Below are positions 8,701 through 16,965 of a stretch of DNA of 40,954 bases, in pieces (position 1 is the first letter of the stretch; each line of letters opens with the position of its first letter). The notes beneath the pieces are model-generated. The model was not told the origin of the DNA, ran no database searches, and worked only from the letters and a program-made list of their open reading frames with translations. Origin of the DNA: Streptomyces sp. SDr-06 (lineage in GTDB: Bacteria > Actinomycetota > Actinomycetes > Streptomycetales > Streptomycetaceae); contig NZ_QOLA01000038.1 of NCBI RefSeq assembly GCF_003324565.1, forward strand, positions 1 to 40,954, read 5' to 3'. The position numbers and the translations under genes are program-made.

Positions 8701-9426
8701 TCACCTCTTACGTCCGGCGGGGGCGAGTGAGTTGAGTCCGGCGTCGATGAGTCGGGCTGCGCGCTGGACGTCTGCGCTGACCTCATCGTGCAGTTCCTCG
8801 GGGGTCTGGGCGCGATGCAGGTGCTTGCGCAGCGCCTGGAACTGGACGGGCCACAGTGCGAGCAGGGCGGCCGCGGCGATCTGAGGTTCGGGGTCGTCCG
8901 GGCTCATCTCGGCGCGTCGGGCCAGGACTTCGGCGGCCACGGCGACCTGCTGGTCGACCATGTCCCGCTGATATGCCCGCAGGGACGGGGTGGATCCGAT
9001 CAGCAGGCCGAAGCGAAGGAGAACCGCTTTGGCTTGGGTCCAGTCGGCCTGCGCCGCAAGCCAGGACGTGAGGCCCGCCAGTTGGCCGGACAGGATCTCC
9101 AGCACCGCTTCGACCGGTGACAGGTCCGGATCGGCCAATGTGGTCCGCAGGGAGTCCAACGTGGTTTCGCCCAGGTCCAGGACGAGGGATTCCTTGGTCG
9201 GGAAGTAGTTGAACACGGTCTTCTCCGACACCCCGCAGGCGTCGGCGACCTCAGAAACGCGCACCGCATCGAAGCCCCGGTCCATGAACATCTCGGTGGC
9301 CGTGTCGGACAGCTGCTGCCGTAGCAGTCGCTTCTTGCACTCTCGCAGCCCCTCGGCTGCAGGCTCCTCTTCGCGGCGCCGCAAGGCCGTCCAGTCCACG
9401 GTAGGCGTGCTCATGCCCTGAAGCAT
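8701..9426 (-). CDS. TetR family transcriptional regulator
   Basis: The product is 241 residues from ATG 9426, with GGGAGG 11 bases upstream; a second ATG at 9414 is possible but lacks a spaced binding site. The TetR helix-turn-helix spans about residues 38-82, with GFDAVRVSEVADACGVSEKT and VFNYFPTKESLV. The variable C-terminal ligand and dimer domain follows. It is divergent from the SRPBCC gene at 9509. The 82-base intergenic region holds a clear inverted repeat, so it most likely represses itself and that gene. The inducer is unknown. Confidence 0.93.
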   Translation of the reverse strand: MLQGMSTPTVDWTALRRREEEPAAEGLRECKKRLLRQQLSDTATEMFMDRGFDAVRVSEVADACGVSEKTVFNYFPTKESLVLDLGETTLDSLRTTLADPDLSPVEAVLEILSGQLAGLTSWLAAQADWTQAKAVLLRFGLLIGSTPSLRAYQRDMVDQQVAVAAEVLARRAEMSPDDPEPQIAAAALLALWPVQFQALRKHLHRAQTPEELHDEVSADVQRAARLIDAGLNSLAPAGRKR

Positions 9427-9452
9427 AGTCTGGCCAACCTCCCTTTTTCTGT

Positions 9453-9476
9453 TACTGTAACTTTACAGTCACTGTA
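9453..9476. promoter_or_regulatory. Operator between tetR and SRPBCC genes
   Basis: ACTGTAA (9454-9460) and TTACAGT (9463-9469) form a perfect 7-base inverted repeat with a 2-base spacer. CACTGTA follows at 9470-9476, giving a third half-site. The AT-rich element lies 27 bases upstream of the tetR ATG and 39 upstream of the SRPBCC GTG. This is the usual place for a TetR operator controlling divergent promoters. Confidence 0.7.
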
Positions 9477-9508
9477 CTTTATGTGCGCCCATACCTGAGG
9501 AGCCCACC

Positions 9509-9973
9509 GTGAGCGCCATCCACATCGTCCGCGAGTACCCCCACCCACTGCAGAAGGTCTGGCGTGCGGTCACCGATCCGCATCTGATCCCGCTCTGGAC
9601 GGCCACCGGCGCCGGCGCTCGGCCGGAGGGCTTCGCCACCACGGTCGGCACCACGTTCAAGTTCATCGCGAAACCGAAGCCCGGCTGGAGCGGCGTCGTG
9701 GTGTGCGAGGTGTTGGAGGTGCGCGAGCCTTCGCTGCTGCGCTACTCATGGCAAGACGAAGGCGGCGGCGAGACGACCGAGGTCGCCTATCGGCTCGATC
9801 CACACGGCAGTGGAACGCGCTTCACCTACGACCACACCGGCTTCACCGGCCCCGGAGGCTTCTTCATGGCCAAAATCCTCGGCTCCGTCCGCACCAAAAT
9901 GCTCACCAAGGGCCTGCCTGCCGTGCTCAACAACCTCGACGACCAAGGTGCCCTGCGCCCGGAACACCCCTGA
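9509..9973 (+). CDS. SRPBCC (START/Bet v1-like) domain protein
   Basis: The 154-residue product starts at GTG 9509, with AGGAG nine bases upstream. It begins IHIVREYPHPLQKVWRAVTD and continues with PHLIPLWT and TFKFIAKPKPGWSGVVVCEV, the AHSA1/polyketide-cyclase-type SRPBCC fold. A later LLRYSWQDE strand and TRFTYDHTGF are the typical C-terminal strands. These proteins form a hydrophobic pocket for a small ligand. The ligand here is unknown. It is divergent from, and probably controlled by, the TetR regulator at 9426. Confidence 0.9.
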   Translation: MSAIHIVREYPHPLQKVWRAVTDPHLIPLWTATGAGARPEGFATTVGTTFKFIAKPKPGWSGVVVCEVLEVREPSLLRYSWQDEGGGETTEVAYRLDPHGSGTRFTYDHTGFTGPGGFFMAKILGSVRTKMLTKGLPAVLNNLDDQGALRPEHP

Positions 9974-10242
9974 GCTTGTCCAACCTTTCAAGCGGGTCGG
10001 ATCTGGAGGTCACAGATGCCCGACCGGCCGCGTGCATGACGGCACCGCCCGGCTGGCCGACGATTCCGGAAGAAGACTGCTGAGGCGTCAGTCATTCGGT
10101 GGGTCAGGCGACCGAGCGGTGCCATGATCAATTCGCACGGTCATGCGTAGGACCAAGGACGCCCAGGGGGTCCGCGTATGCCCGGGCCGGACAGCGGGTT
10201 CCTGCCGGTGACGGAACGTCCGTCCCGGACACCACGGAGCGG

Positions 10243-10467
10243 TCAGGGCGGACGAGGATCCCAGTCCTCGGGCCCACCGCCCCGCCACTCGATCAGCAGG
10301 GAGCGAACCACGTCCAGGTCATCGAGGCCTTCCAGGCCCGCGCGCCGCAGATACTCCGTGAGATCCCGCAGATCCCGGGCACGGCCCAGGATCGTGCCAT
10401 CCACCCGCACCCGCCGCCCGCCCGTCTCATCGGGCGGGTACACCACAATCACACGCTCCGCGGCCAT
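10243..10467 (-). CDS. Hypothetical protein, 74 residues (third gene of a small trio)
   Basis: From ATG 10467 the frame reads MAAERVIVVYPPDETGGRRV then RVDGTILGRARDLRDLTEYL, ending IEWRGGGPEDWDPRPP. It is a compact alpha/beta-looking protein with no signal or membrane segment. A longer form from 10509 is possible. I recall similar short actinomycete hypothetical proteins but no function. It lies 72 bases after the 45-residue gene at 10540-10677, in the same direction. Confidence 0.6.
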   Translation of the reverse strand: MAAERVIVVYPPDETGGRRVRVDGTILGRARDLRDLTEYLRRAGLEGLDDLDVVRSLLIEWRGGGPEDWDPRPP

Positions 10468-10539
10468 GACCCCACCCTGCGACAGGACGCGCACGGCCGC
10501 ATCCGGCAACCACGCGGCCGTCCGGCGTTCGCCGAGCCC

Positions 10540-10677
10540 TCACGCATCCGCAGGAAGACCCGCTTCGTCGTCGCTGCCCCGGGCGCTCCACAGGGCGGCG
10601 GCTTGCAGCTGGATGGTGTTCAGACCGGTCGTTGCAGCCAGCTCGTCGAGGGTGAGTCCCTCGGGGTGCCGGCTCAT
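10540..10677 (-). CDS. Hypothetical protein, 45 residues
   Basis: The ATG at 10677 overlaps the upstream gene's TGA as ATGA, so translation is coupled. The 45 residues begin MSRHPEGLTLDELAATTGLN and end DEAGLPADA. The first half resembles a helix-turn-helix segment (LTLDELAATTGLNTIQLQAA), but the protein is too short to call. The ATGA coupling is the main evidence that it is real. Confidence 0.5.
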   Translation of the reverse strand: MSRHPEGLTLDELAATTGLNTIQLQAAALWSARGSDDEAGLPADA

Positions 10678-10931
10678 CGCGCGTGCGACTTCGCCGCCCA
10701 CTGCTCCTCGCTGACGAAGGGGCGCCGGCGGTAGTACTGCTGAAGCTCCGCCAGGTGTGCCGCACCACAGGCTGCCACCTGCCGGTACCCATCAATCCGG
10801 GCATCCTCCGGATCCGCCCAGGAAGAATCCCGCACACGGCCATAGCCCGCCAGCCCAGGCTCAACCGCCCGGCCGCACCGATCACACAACACGACGCCCT
10901 CGCCACCCTGGCCTGCAACTCTTCCACGCAC
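10674..10931 (-). CDS. Hypothetical cysteine-containing small protein, 85 residues
   Basis: From GTG 10931 (AGAGGA upstream) the product carries VLCDRCGRAVEPGLAGYG and later AACGAAHLAELQQYYRRRPF. The CxxC pair plus a later Cys-x3-His could bind zinc. There is no signal peptide or membrane segment. It is the first gene of a three-gene run (10931 to 10243), with ATGA overlap to the second. The function is unknown. Confidence 0.55.
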   Translation of the reverse strand: MRGRVAGQGGEGVVLCDRCGRAVEPGLAGYGRVRDSSWADPEDARIDGYRQVAACGAAHLAELQQYYRRRPFVSEEQWAAKSHAR

Positions 10932-11104
10932 AACACAGTCCTCTTTCTCGTTCCCGCCCGTCGCGGCGGGGTGCACGGCGGCTCTCGCCTGCCGGCGCCA
11001 GGGGATTCATGAAAGGTCAGATACGAGAGCGACCGCGGTGCGGTGGCCCTTGAGATCCGGGCGGCGCGCGCTCTCGCCTCCGTGAAGGAACAGCTCTATC
11101 GCTG

Positions 11105-11551
11105 TCAGAGCCGCCCGTTCCAAGCGGCCTCTGGCGTGCGCGGTGGTGCGGTGCCTATCGCCATGCGCAGAGCGGTGTCCACGTCCGGGGCGAAGGTGAA
11201 CAGCCTGTCGGTGCAGGTGCACGCGAAAAGCCGCCGTACCTTGTGCCGCCTGCCCGCCACGAGCACCAGACGCGAGCGGAAACGTGCCGGTACGAGGACA
11301 CGCAGCAGAGCGCAGTCGGCGAAGGAGAGGCTGGACAGATCGACGATCGTCAGGTGTTGCCGACCGGGGCGCAGTGCTGCTCGCAGCAGCGGGGCGGTAT
11401 CGATGTCGATCTCGCCGGTGGCCCGCAGCAACAGGATGCGTCCGGGGAGAACGACGCGGGTCACCCTGGCCGCGGGGTCCTCGGGCAGGGCCGCGAAGGA
11501 CACGGGGCTGGGACGTGCGGGTGCGTGGGGGTCGCGGGGATGCGGGTGCAC
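11105..11551 (-). CDS. STAS domain protein (anti-sigma factor antagonist-like)
   Basis: The 148-residue product has a Pro-rich N-terminal extension. The STAS domain shows RILLLRATGEIDIDTAPLLR, HLTIVDLSSLSFADCALLRV and RHKVRRLFACTCTDRLFTFA. STAS antagonists bind anti-sigma kinases and are switched by phosphorylation of a Ser in a D-S/C-S-G motif. Here that position reads DCA, so the usual phospho-Ser is missing. It may be constitutively active or act differently. The start at GTG 11551 has only a weak binding site and a shorter form is possible. Confidence 0.8.
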   Translation of the reverse strand: MHPHPRDPHAPARPSPVSFAALPEDPAARVTRVVLPGRILLLRATGEIDIDTAPLLRAALRPGRQHLTIVDLSSLSFADCALLRVLVPARFRSRLVLVAGRRHKVRRLFACTCTDRLFTFAPDVDTALRMAIGTAPPRTPEAAWNGRL

Positions 11552-12077
11552 GGCTGCCGCCCAGGCTGATGGGGAGCCCTCCCCTTCCGCGGGACGTTCC
11601 AGGAAGGGAGTGCACGGTCACTACGGCGGCCATGCGGTTGAGGAAACCCGTACCCGAGGCGCCCCACAGGGTCTGGGTAGGACGCAGCAGCGCGGCAGAC
11701 ACCAACGGCTATACGTCCAACATACATACCCCTCCCGGCTCGCCGACAACCGAAGACGAGGTGGCCCGCTTACGACCCGCCTGGGCTTGCCCTCCCGGGA
11801 GGGCAAGCCCCCTGCTAAGGCGTCTCCTGGGCGTCCCAGCAGGGGGCATCTGCCCGCAGGCGGCGGGCACGCCGACGAGCGGCAGGCGCTGGTGCCGCTT
11901 CAGGTTGTCGAAGGTGCGCGCGTCGCCGAGTCGCGCGACCCGTCTTCATCGGGTCGCCCGGCTCCGGAAGAATGGCCGGGTCCCTTCTCGGCCGCCTTCG
12001 TGGCCCGGTCCACACGGTGCAGCTCGTCGTATACCCGCCCGAGGGAGTAGGCGAAGTTGCCCGGGATGCACGCATCG
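11552..12077. other. Gap of about 525 bases with a large palindrome
   Basis: No gene is supported. A minus frame from about 12060 reads NFAYSLGRVYDELHRVDRAT then KAAEKGPGHSS, which may be the end of a decayed gene. A 28-base perfect palindrome lies at 11783-11810. Confidence 0.35.
11783..11810. repeat. 28-base perfect palindrome
   Basis: GGGCTTGCCCTCCC (11783-11796) is followed directly by its exact reverse complement (11797-11810). As RNA it would form a very stable GC hairpin but has no U-tract. It could be a terminator-like barrier or a leftover mobile-element end. It lies in a gene-free gap. Confidence 0.7.
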
Positions 12078-12614
12078 TCACGTCGGGCTCGGGACGGGGA
12101 TGACGTTGCCGGCGGCGTTGCAGCGTACGGTCCAGGTTCCTTGGGTGTGCGCTTCGTGCACCCGTACGTCCACGGCGGGGGGCTGTTTGCCGCCGGGCAC
12201 CTCGGCGCCGGCGGCCGTGCAGACGAGCTGGGAGACACCCAGGCCCCCTCCGTTCATCTGTGCCACCGGTACCGGAAGGTAGAGGTCCACCGCACCTGCA
12301 CCGGCCGTCGCGGTCGGGCGGCCGGGCATGGCGGGCACCTCGGTGATCAGGCCGCGGGCCCGTTCCGCCGGATCGGGGCCTGCCAGGAGCAGGTCGAGCG
12401 CCTGCTGAGGGCCGACCGGGGATTTCACGCGGCGTGCGACGGCCTGCATACCGAAGGGGCTGACGAAGTACAGCTGGGCGTAGTAGTCCGCGCTGCCCGG
12501 GTGGCGCAGACCCGAGGCCGGCGGCCCGGCCGGTGCCGGGCCGGTGGCGCCGATGCCGCAGCCCGCCAAAGACGCCGCGAGGAGGGCCGTGAGAGCGATG
12601 ACGGGGCGTCTCAT
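12078..12614 (-). CDS. Lipoprotein with GerMN-like domain
   Basis: The 178-residue product starts at ATG 12614, overlapping the kinase stop as ATGA. A signal peptide ends in the lipobox LAGC (Cys19). The domain after about residue 45 (YYAQLYFVSPFGMQAVARRV; PVGPQQALDLLLAGPDPAERA; VDLYLPVPVAQMN) follows the GerMN pattern of actinomycete lipoproteins encoded beside two-component systems. Last gene of a three-gene operon (14754 to 12078). It may sit outside the membrane and tune the sensor kinase. That role is inferred from position. Confidence 0.83.
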   Translation of the reverse strand: MRRPVIALTALLAASLAGCGIGATGPAPAGPPASGLRHPGSADYYAQLYFVSPFGMQAVARRVKSPVGPQQALDLLLAGPDPAERARGLITEVPAMPGRPTATAGAGAVDLYLPVPVAQMNGGGLGVSQLVCTAAGAEVPGGKQPPAVDVRVHEAHTQGTWTVRCNAAGNVIPVPSPT

Positions 12615-14059
12615 GACGGCTCCTCTTCCGGGTTGGCGGGCAGGGTCAGCGTGAACACCGCTCCCCCGCCAGGCGCGTTGGCGGCGCTCAGGGTGCCGCG
12701 GTGCAGGTGCGCGTTCTCCATGGCGATGGCGAGCCCGAGGCCGCTGCCCTCGGACCGGGTGCGTGCCACGTCGGCTTTGTAAAAACGGTCGAAGACGTGG
12801 GGCAGGACATCCGCGGCGATGCCTGGGCCACGGTCGGCCACGTCGATGACGAGGCTCTGACCGATCACCCCGGCCCGCACGGTGACGGGTGGCGCGCCGT
12901 GTCGCAGGGCGTTGGCGATGAGGTTGGCCAGGACGACGTCGATGCGGCGAACATCGACCCGCACGCGTACGTCGTGCTCGGGGAGGTGGGTGACGACCTG
13001 CTCGGGCTCGCGCCAGCCCCGCAGCTCAAGCGTCTTGCGCACCAGGGTGCGCAGCCCCACGTCATCGAGGTGGAGCGCCGCCGCGCCCGCGTCGAAACGG
13101 GAGATCTCCATCAGGTCCTCGACCATGCGGGCGAGTTTGCGGGTCTCGTCGCTGATGAGGAGTACGGCGTCGGCGGTGTCCGGGGGCAGTTCGCCGGAGT
13201 GGGCGTCCTCGTCGAGGGCGTCGGTGACCGCGGCCATCGCGGCGAGCGGGGTGCGCAGTTCGTGGGAGACGTCGGCGGCGAACCGCCGTGCGTTGGCCTC
13301 CATGCGGCGCAGTTCCGCGTCGTCCCGCTGCAGGGCCGTGGCCATGGTGTTGAACGTGCCGGTCAGTTCGGCGAGTTCGTCCTTGCCGGTGACGGCGAGC
13401 CGGGTGTCGAGCACTCCCGCGGTGATCTTCTCGGCGGCTGTACGCAGCTGCCGTACGGGGCGCAGCACCCGGCGGGCCGCGAACAGTGCGGGGACGGCCG
13501 CGAGCGCGAGCGCCGGGACGGCGCCGGCCCAGGCCGCGGTGATCAGGTCGGAGATGTCGGCCTGTTCGGCGCGGAGACTGAGCGCGGCGTAGACGACGAG
13601 GCCCGAGGGCTTCCCGGCCTGGCCGTCCCGGGCGTCGTAGGTGACGGGCATGGCGATGACCAGCCGGGGGCCCGGGGCCTGGCCGGTGCGCTCGTACACG
13701 GTGGTGTTGCTCCGCATCGCCTCGGTGCGCAGGGCGGTGCTGATGGGGTGGGCGGTGCCGATGGGCGGTCCGTCGTTGCGGGAGACGGCGGTGGTCCAGC
13801 CTCGGGCGCCGCCGACCCGGTCCAGTTGCTGTGCGAGGCCGCGCAGATCGGTGTCGGTGGGCTCGGGCGGCAGGTTCGGCGCCAGCGAGTCGACCTGGAG
13901 CCGCAGGTCGTGCACGGCCGCGTTCTGGGTGCGCTGGAGGATTCCGGCGCGAGCCTGGCGGAAGGTGAGGGCCGCGGTGATCAGCGCGCTCACTGCGGCG
14001 ACCAGTAGGAAGGCCACGACCAGGCGCGTGCGCAGCCCGCGCGCCAGGGCGAACTTCAC
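12611..14059 (-). CDS. Sensor histidine kinase (HAMP, HisKA, HATPase)
   Basis: The 482-residue membrane kinase has helix 1 at about residues 11-33 and an extracytoplasmic loop to about 173. Helix 2 (about 174-196) is followed by a HAMP linker and the HisKA box FAADVSHELRTPLAAM with phospho-acceptor His266. The HATPase has NLIANALRHG, DRGPGIAADVLPHVFDRFYK and GSGLGLAIA. The GTG start at 14059 overlaps the response regulator stop as GTGA, so the pair is coupled. It is AfsQ2/CseC-like in layout. The signal is unknown but is probably cell-envelope related. Confidence 0.95.
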   Translation of the reverse strand: MKFALARGLRTRLVVAFLLVAAVSALITAALTFRQARAGILQRTQNAAVHDLRLQVDSLAPNLPPEPTDTDLRGLAQQLDRVGGARGWTTAVSRNDGPPIGTAHPISTALRTEAMRSNTTVYERTGQAPGPRLVIAMPVTYDARDGQAGKPSGLVVYAALSLRAEQADISDLITAAWAGAVPALALAAVPALFAARRVLRPVRQLRTAAEKITAGVLDTRLAVTGKDELAELTGTFNTMATALQRDDAELRRMEANARRFAADVSHELRTPLAAMAAVTDALDEDAHSGELPPDTADAVLLISDETRKLARMVEDLMEISRFDAGAAALHLDDVGLRTLVRKTLELRGWREPEQVVTHLPEHDVRVRVDVRRIDVVLANLIANALRHGAPPVTVRAGVIGQSLVIDVADRGPGIAADVLPHVFDRFYKADVARTRSEGSGLGLAIAMENAHLHRGTLSAANAPGGGAVFTLTLPANPEEEPS

Positions 14060-14754
14060 GCGGGCACCGGGCCGAAGCGGTAACCGAAGCCCCGTACGGT
14101 CTGCACGTAGACGGGGTGGCGCGGATCGTCCTCGATCTTGGAGCGCAGCCGCATCACACAGGCGTCGACCAGACGCGCGTCACCGTAGTAGCTGTGCTCC
14201 CATACGTCTTCGAGGAGTTGACGGCGACTGAAGGTCTGTTCCGGCGTTCCGCTGAGGAAGAGCAGCAACTTCAGCTCGGACGGCGCGAGTTGGAGGACCT
14301 CGTCGCGCTTGCGGACACTCAGCGCGCTGCGGTCGATCTCCAGCTCCCCCACGACCGCCGGCCCCGCCCGCACGTCGGTGTCGGCCTGTGACGGGGCGAC
14401 GCGGCGCAGCACCGCCCGCATCCGCGCCTCGATGAGCGCGCCGCTGGCGGGCTTCACCACATAGTCGTCCGCGCCCGCTTCCAGACCGACCACGACATCC
14501 ATGTCGTCACCGCGCGCGGAGAGGATCACGATGGGGATCTGGCTGGTCTCGCGGATGCGACGGCACACTTCCAGGCCGTTCATCCCCGGCAGCATGAGAT
14601 CGAGGAGCACCAGGTCCGGCTTGAACGCGACCAGCGCCTCCATGCCGTCCTCGCCGGTGCCGACCGCCTCCGTCTCGTGCCCGCAGCGGCGCAGCCCCAG
14701 GACGACGCCGCGGCGTACGGCCGGATCGTCCTCGATCAACAGCACGCGCGTCAT
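14056..14754 (-). CDS. OmpR/PhoB-type response regulator (AfsQ1/CseB-like)
   Basis: The 232-residue product starts at ATG 14754, with AAGGGA upstream. The receiver (MTRVLLIEDDPAVRRG; LVLLDLMLPGMNG with phospho-acceptor Asp52; DDYVVKPASG) is followed by a winged-helix DNA-binding domain (LAPSELKLLLFLSGTPEQTF; LVDACVMRLRSKIEDD; VRGFGYRFGPV). First gene of the operon with the kinase and the GerMN lipoprotein. Closest in my memory to AfsQ1/CseB-type regulators, but orthology is not established. Confidence 0.95.
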   Translation of the reverse strand: MTRVLLIEDDPAVRRGVVLGLRRCGHETEAVGTGEDGMEALVAFKPDLVLLDLMLPGMNGLEVCRRIRETSQIPIVILSARGDDMDVVVGLEAGADDYVVKPASGALIEARMRAVLRRVAPSQADTDVRAGPAVVGELEIDRSALSVRKRDEVLQLAPSELKLLLFLSGTPEQTFSRRQLLEDVWEHSYYGDARLVDACVMRLRSKIEDDPRHPVYVQTVRGFGYRFGPVPA

Positions 14755-14878
14755 GAAACAGATCCCTTCACCGACCGATGCATGCACAAGCCCATAACGG
14801 TACGAATACTGCCGCACCGTCCTCGCGGGGCCGGTCACCGCCGCCATCCTGGCGGGGCCGGCACCGCGACGGCGGGGT

Positions 14879-16108
14879 TCAGCGCAGTTGCTGGAGGTCG
14901 ACCGTGCCCGCACCGGGAGCTGGAACGGGGATCAGCCCCCACAGGCCCGCCACGATCACCGCCAGGGCCACGACCACGACCAGGCCGCGGTGCCCCCGTG
15001 CCCAGCCCGAACGGAACCGGACCGGGTCCTCGACCAGCCACTTCGTCGCGGCCGCGGCGGCGAGCGAGACCGCGATGGCGACCGCCGTGCCACCCCAGTC
15101 CCCCAGCGCGGACAGCCGGGGCAGCAGCAACAGGTAGACCGGCCAGTGCCACAGGTACAGGCTGTAGGAGAGCTCTCCCAGTCGGCGCGGCAGGAAGCTC
15201 CCCAGGGCCCGCGCCGTGCGGGCGCCCGGCACCTGCGCGATGACGGTGATCAGTACGGTGGCGGCCAGGGAGTGGAGGAACAGTCCACCCTTGAAGAGCA
15301 GCGGCGCCTTCTCGCCGTCCGTCACCGTCCAGGCCACCGCGAGCCCGGCCACCAGCACCGGGCACAGAACCTCCGCCGCGCGGCGCGGCATCCTCGCGGC
15401 AAGGCCGCGCACCGGCGCGGTCGCCGCAAGGGCACCCAGCAGCAGCGCGACGGCCCGCGTGTCGGTGCCCTCGTAGGCCCGGGTGGTGTCCACCGCGGCG
15501 CCCAGCGTGACCATCAGGGCGAGCGAGGCCAGGACACCCGTACCCGCCAAGACGGCCACCGTCCGCTGCGGATGCCGGCCCCGGGCCGCGATCATCACCA
15601 CCAACGGCCAGAACAGGTAGAACTGCCACTCGACGGCGATGCTCCACAGATGGGCGAAGACGCGGGTGTCGGAGGCGTTCCAGTAACCGATCTGGTCGGT
15701 GATGTAGTGCCAGTTGACCGACTGGGCCGCGACCCACGGCAGGTCACCGAGCGCGAAACGCAGCTGCTCGCCGGTACCGAAAGCCCAGGTGAGAAACACA
15801 GTCACCACCACGACCACGACCAGCGCGGGCATCAGGCGCCGGGCACGACGGGCCCAGAACGCGCCGAGCGCGATCCGGCGGCCACGCTGTGCCGAGCCGA
15901 GCAGCAGCCCGGTGATCAGGAACCCCGACAGGACGAAGAAGAGGTCCACCCCGAGGAAGCCGCCGCTCAGGTGCCCGGCGTGGAAGAGCAGCACGGCGGC
16001 GACCGCGCAGCCGCGCAGCCCGTCGAGCGCGGCGATGTGGGCGCGGCCGCCCGCGCGCGGAGCACGGTGACGGGCTCCGGGGGCGGGCGCGAGCGACAGA
16101 GCAGGCAT
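14879..16108 (-). CDS. Acyltransferase 3 family membrane O-acyltransferase
   Basis: The 409-residue polytopic protein is from ATG 16108. The family signature is present: HIAALDGLRGCAVAAVLLFH with conserved His43, then GFLGVDLFFVLSGFLITGLL. About ten membrane helices follow, with LSYSLYLWHWPVYLLL near the end. These enzymes carry acyl (often acetyl) groups across the membrane to sugars, lipids or wall polymers. It begins 15 bases after the SGNH protein gene (16123-16965), so the two are co-transcribed. Such pairs usually O-acylate cell-surface glycans. Confidence 0.93.
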   Translation of the reverse strand: MPALSLAPAPGARHRAPRAGGRAHIAALDGLRGCAVAAVLLFHAGHLSGGFLGVDLFFVLSGFLITGLLLGSAQRGRRIALGAFWARRARRLMPALVVVVVVTVFLTWAFGTGEQLRFALGDLPWVAAQSVNWHYITDQIGYWNASDTRVFAHLWSIAVEWQFYLFWPLVVMIAARGRHPQRTVAVLAGTGVLASLALMVTLGAAVDTTRAYEGTDTRAVALLLGALAATAPVRGLAARMPRRAAEVLCPVLVAGLAVAWTVTDGEKAPLLFKGGLFLHSLAATVLITVIAQVPGARTARALGSFLPRRLGELSYSLYLWHWPVYLLLLPRLSALGDWGGTAVAIAVSLAAAAATKWLVEDPVRFRSGWARGHRGLVVVVALAVIVAGLWGLIPVPAPGAGTVDLQQLR

Positions 16109-16122
16109 GGGTGCGCGGCCCC

Positions 16123-16965
16123 TCAGCTGCCGCACTTGAGGTTGCCGTACCGGGCGTCGCCGGTCCACGCGCCCTTGGCCCAGGTGTCTACGGTCGCGGG
16201 CGTGAACCCGGCCTGGCGCCCCAGCTGCTCGCTGAACCACTTGGCGAAGGCGGCGGCTCCCTGCTGGCAGTTGTGGATGCCGTCCGAGGAGCGCTGGGCC
16301 TTCGCCGCGCCCGCGTCGGTGCCCCACAGCGGAGAGGAGTCCAGGAAGACAGCCGCCCCACCGCTGTTCTTGGCGGCTTCCTCCGCGGCCTTGGGCGCGG
16401 TGCGCATCTGCGGTTCGTGCTTCTGGTAGAACTCGTCGATCTTGATGGGCGGGGCGGCCACGAGGACGAGTTTCGCGCCCGCGTCCTTGGCCGTCCTGGC
16501 GAGCTTCTCGTAGGCGGCGCGCTGCTTGTCCTGCGCACCCCAGTCGTACGTGGTGACCTGGTACGCGATGACGGTGGGCCGGAACGACTGGATGTCCCCG
16601 GCCAGTTGCTTCCAGGTGTCTCCGGAGATCTTGCCCGTGATCTCGTCACCGCCGTCGACGACCGTGCCGCCGCCGTCGGAGGACGCGTCCTTGAAGCCGA
16701 CCCCGCTGGCCTTCAACGCCGCTTCCAAGGCGGGGGCCTCCGCGCCGGCGATGGAATCGCCCACCCAGAGCACCTTCGCGCCGTTGTCGGCCGCGGCCTC
16801 CCCTGACGCTGCGGCCTGGCCCTGCTGCCCTGAGTCCTTGCCCTGCCCGCCGCAGCCGACCAGAGCGACGCCGAGCACGGCGGCGAGGGCTGTCGCGATC
16901 GCGGCGCGGGAGGCGATGCGGCGGGTGGGGGCGTGGCCGGTCGAACCGGAATGGTTGCTGTTCAT
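16123..16965 (-). CDS. Secreted SGNH hydrolase-like lipoprotein
   Basis: The 280-residue product is from ATG 16965. A twin-Arg-containing signal region ends in lipobox LVGC (Cys38), followed by a Gln/Ala-rich linker. The SGNH block I is VLWVGDSIAGAE with nucleophile Ser71, and block V is SSDGIHN, keeping the Asp-His pair. The paired acyltransferase-3 gene directly downstream suggests it takes over the acyl group outside the membrane and passes it to, or removes it from, a surface polymer. The direction of transfer cannot be told. Confidence 0.85.
   Translation of the reverse strand: MNSNHSGSTGHAPTRRIASRAAIATALAAVLGVALVGCGGQGKDSGQQGQAAASGEAAADNGAKVLWVGDSIAGAEAPALEAALKASGVGFKDASSDGGGTVVDGGDEITGKISGDTWKQLAGDIQSFRPTVIAYQVTTYDWGAQDKQRAAYEKLARTAKDAGAKLVLVAAPPIKIDEFYQKHEPQMRTAPKAAEEAAKNSGGAAVFLDSSPLWGTDAGAAKAQRSSDGIHNCQQGAAAFAKWFSEQLGRQAGFTPATVDTWAKGAWTGDARYGNLKCGS

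Noticed and set aside
12701..14008. 435-codon plus-strand open frame
   Set aside because: It mirrors the histidine kinase on the other strand and has low-complexity Gly/Asp/Val sequence.
14888..16429. 513-codon plus-strand open frame
   Set aside because: It is antisense to the acyltransferase and SGNH genes; Arg/Gln/His-rich shadow.
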